DNA of 5,875 bases from Lachnospiraceae bacterium (GTDB lineage: Bacteria > Bacillota > Clostridia > Lachnospirales > Lachnospiraceae). Shown here piece by piece: positions 5,390-5,875 of the stretch. The stretch lies in assembly GCA_900754855.1 (NCBI GenBank), contig CAAEEI010000195.1:1-5875 (forward strand), given 5' to 3'. Each line of letters starts with the position of its first letter. Positions within the stretch are counted from its first letter, which is position 1. Under the pieces are notes generated by a model that saw nothing but the letters and a program-made list of their open reading frames with translations, made no database searches and was not told where the DNA came from. Both the position numbers and the translations under genes were made by a program.

Positions 5390-5875
5390 ATGAAAAATAC
5401 AAAATTTAAAAAAGGGCTTTTTTCTGCTGTGGCGGTGGTGTTGGTGCTGCTGTTTGCTGTGGCGGCCAATGTGCTGATCAGTGGAAAAGATTACAGCATA
5501 GATGTGACAAAAAATAAACTGTATACTTTATCAGAACAGACCAAAAGCATATTAAAAGATCTGGAGCAGCCGGTGACCATTTATGTACTGAACGGGGAAT
5601 CCAAGGTAAATGCATCCTATAAGAAAATATTTAAAGAATACAAAAAAGCGTCATCGAACATCAAGCTGAAATATAAAGATCCGGATCTGTATCCGGATTT
5701 TGCGGGAAAATATGTGGATGATCTGGATAATGTCAGTGCAGACAGTGTGATCGTGGTCTGTGGGGAGAAAAATCGTTACATTTCTTCGGATGAATATATT
5801 TCCTATGATTACAGCAGCGGGTATATGGCTTCCGCAGATACGCTGCAGGTGGAAAAATTGCTGACGGAGGCGGTC
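5390..5875 (+). CDS. GldG-like ABC auxiliary protein (3' end outside window)
   Basis: The frame is open from the ATG at 5390 to the window edge: 162 codons and no stop. AGGAGG at 5375-5380 lies 9 nt upstream, and the gene starts 19 bp after the permease stop, so it belongs to the same operon. A basic N-terminus (MKNTKFKKG) is followed by one hydrophobic segment (about 10-31), a signal anchor that places the rest outside the membrane. The stretch YSIDVTKNKLYTLSEQT (35-51), followed by ILKDLEQPVTIYVLNG, is the hallmark opening of GldG-type proteins. The remainder (YKKIFKEYKKAS, then DADSVIVV-like strands at about 117-124 and YISSDEYI) fits the same extracytoplasmic domain. Full GldG-like proteins are several hundred residues with a second helix at the C-terminus, which cannot be seen here. 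Confidence 0.85.
   Translation, partial: MKNTKFKKGLFSAVAVVLVLLFAVAANVLISGKDYSIDVTKNKLYTLSEQTKSILKDLEQPVTIYVLNGESKVNASYKKIFKEYKKASSNIKLKYKDPDLYPDFAGKYVDDLDNVSADSVIVVCGEKNRYISSDEYISYDYSSGYMASADTLQVEKLLTEAV

Overview
The window looks like ordinary chromosome of a low-to-mid GC anaerobic Firmicute, most likely class Clostridia and plausibly a Lachnospiraceae-type gut bacterium. This rests on a class I NADP-type glutamate dehydrogenase, a clostridial-style DUF362/ferredoxin protein, strong AGGAGG-type ribosome binding sites, AT-rich intergenic regions with near-consensus sigma-A promoters, and purine-rich lysine/glutamate coding. The genus cannot be fixed from the sequence alone.

Layout, left to right. 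(1) Positions 1-71 hold a tRNA-Arg(CCG) that lacks only the first three bases of its acceptor stem. (2) Positions 72-498 are non-coding. They carry a long AT-rich terminator hairpin (231-275), a near-perfect promoter (320-348) and a leader of about 145 nt with a small hairpin and a possible 13-codon ORF. (3) 508-1638 (+) encodes a DUF362 protein with an inserted pair of 4Fe-4S clusters; its function is unknown. (4) An 18-bp perfect hairpin at 1638-1678 serves as a two-way terminator between convergent genes. (5) 1734-3068 (-) encodes gdhA, with its own promoter and ribosome binding site. (6) 3069-3433 is a divergent intergenic region holding the gdhA promoter and, on the right, a candidate promoter with an unusual cluster of short phased repeats. 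(7) 3434-5875 (+) is a tightly packed operon: an ABC ATPase with a charged C-terminal tail, an ABC-2 permease overlapping it by 4 bp, and a GldG-like protein running off the right edge.

The three right-hand genes are most economically read as one membrane complex related to the GldA-GldF-GldG module first described in gliding Bacteroidetes. The ATPase energises the permease, and the membrane-anchored GldG-like protein would contribute a large extracytoplasmic domain. The substrate is unknown. gdhA links 2-oxoglutarate and ammonium to glutamate. The DUF362 gene is transcribed alone as far as the window shows.

No mobile element, CRISPR array, phage gene or toxin-antitoxin pair is visible. The least explained parts are the GldAFG-like system with its upstream repeat array, the repeat-expanded acidic tail of its ATPase, and the long leader of the DUF362 gene.
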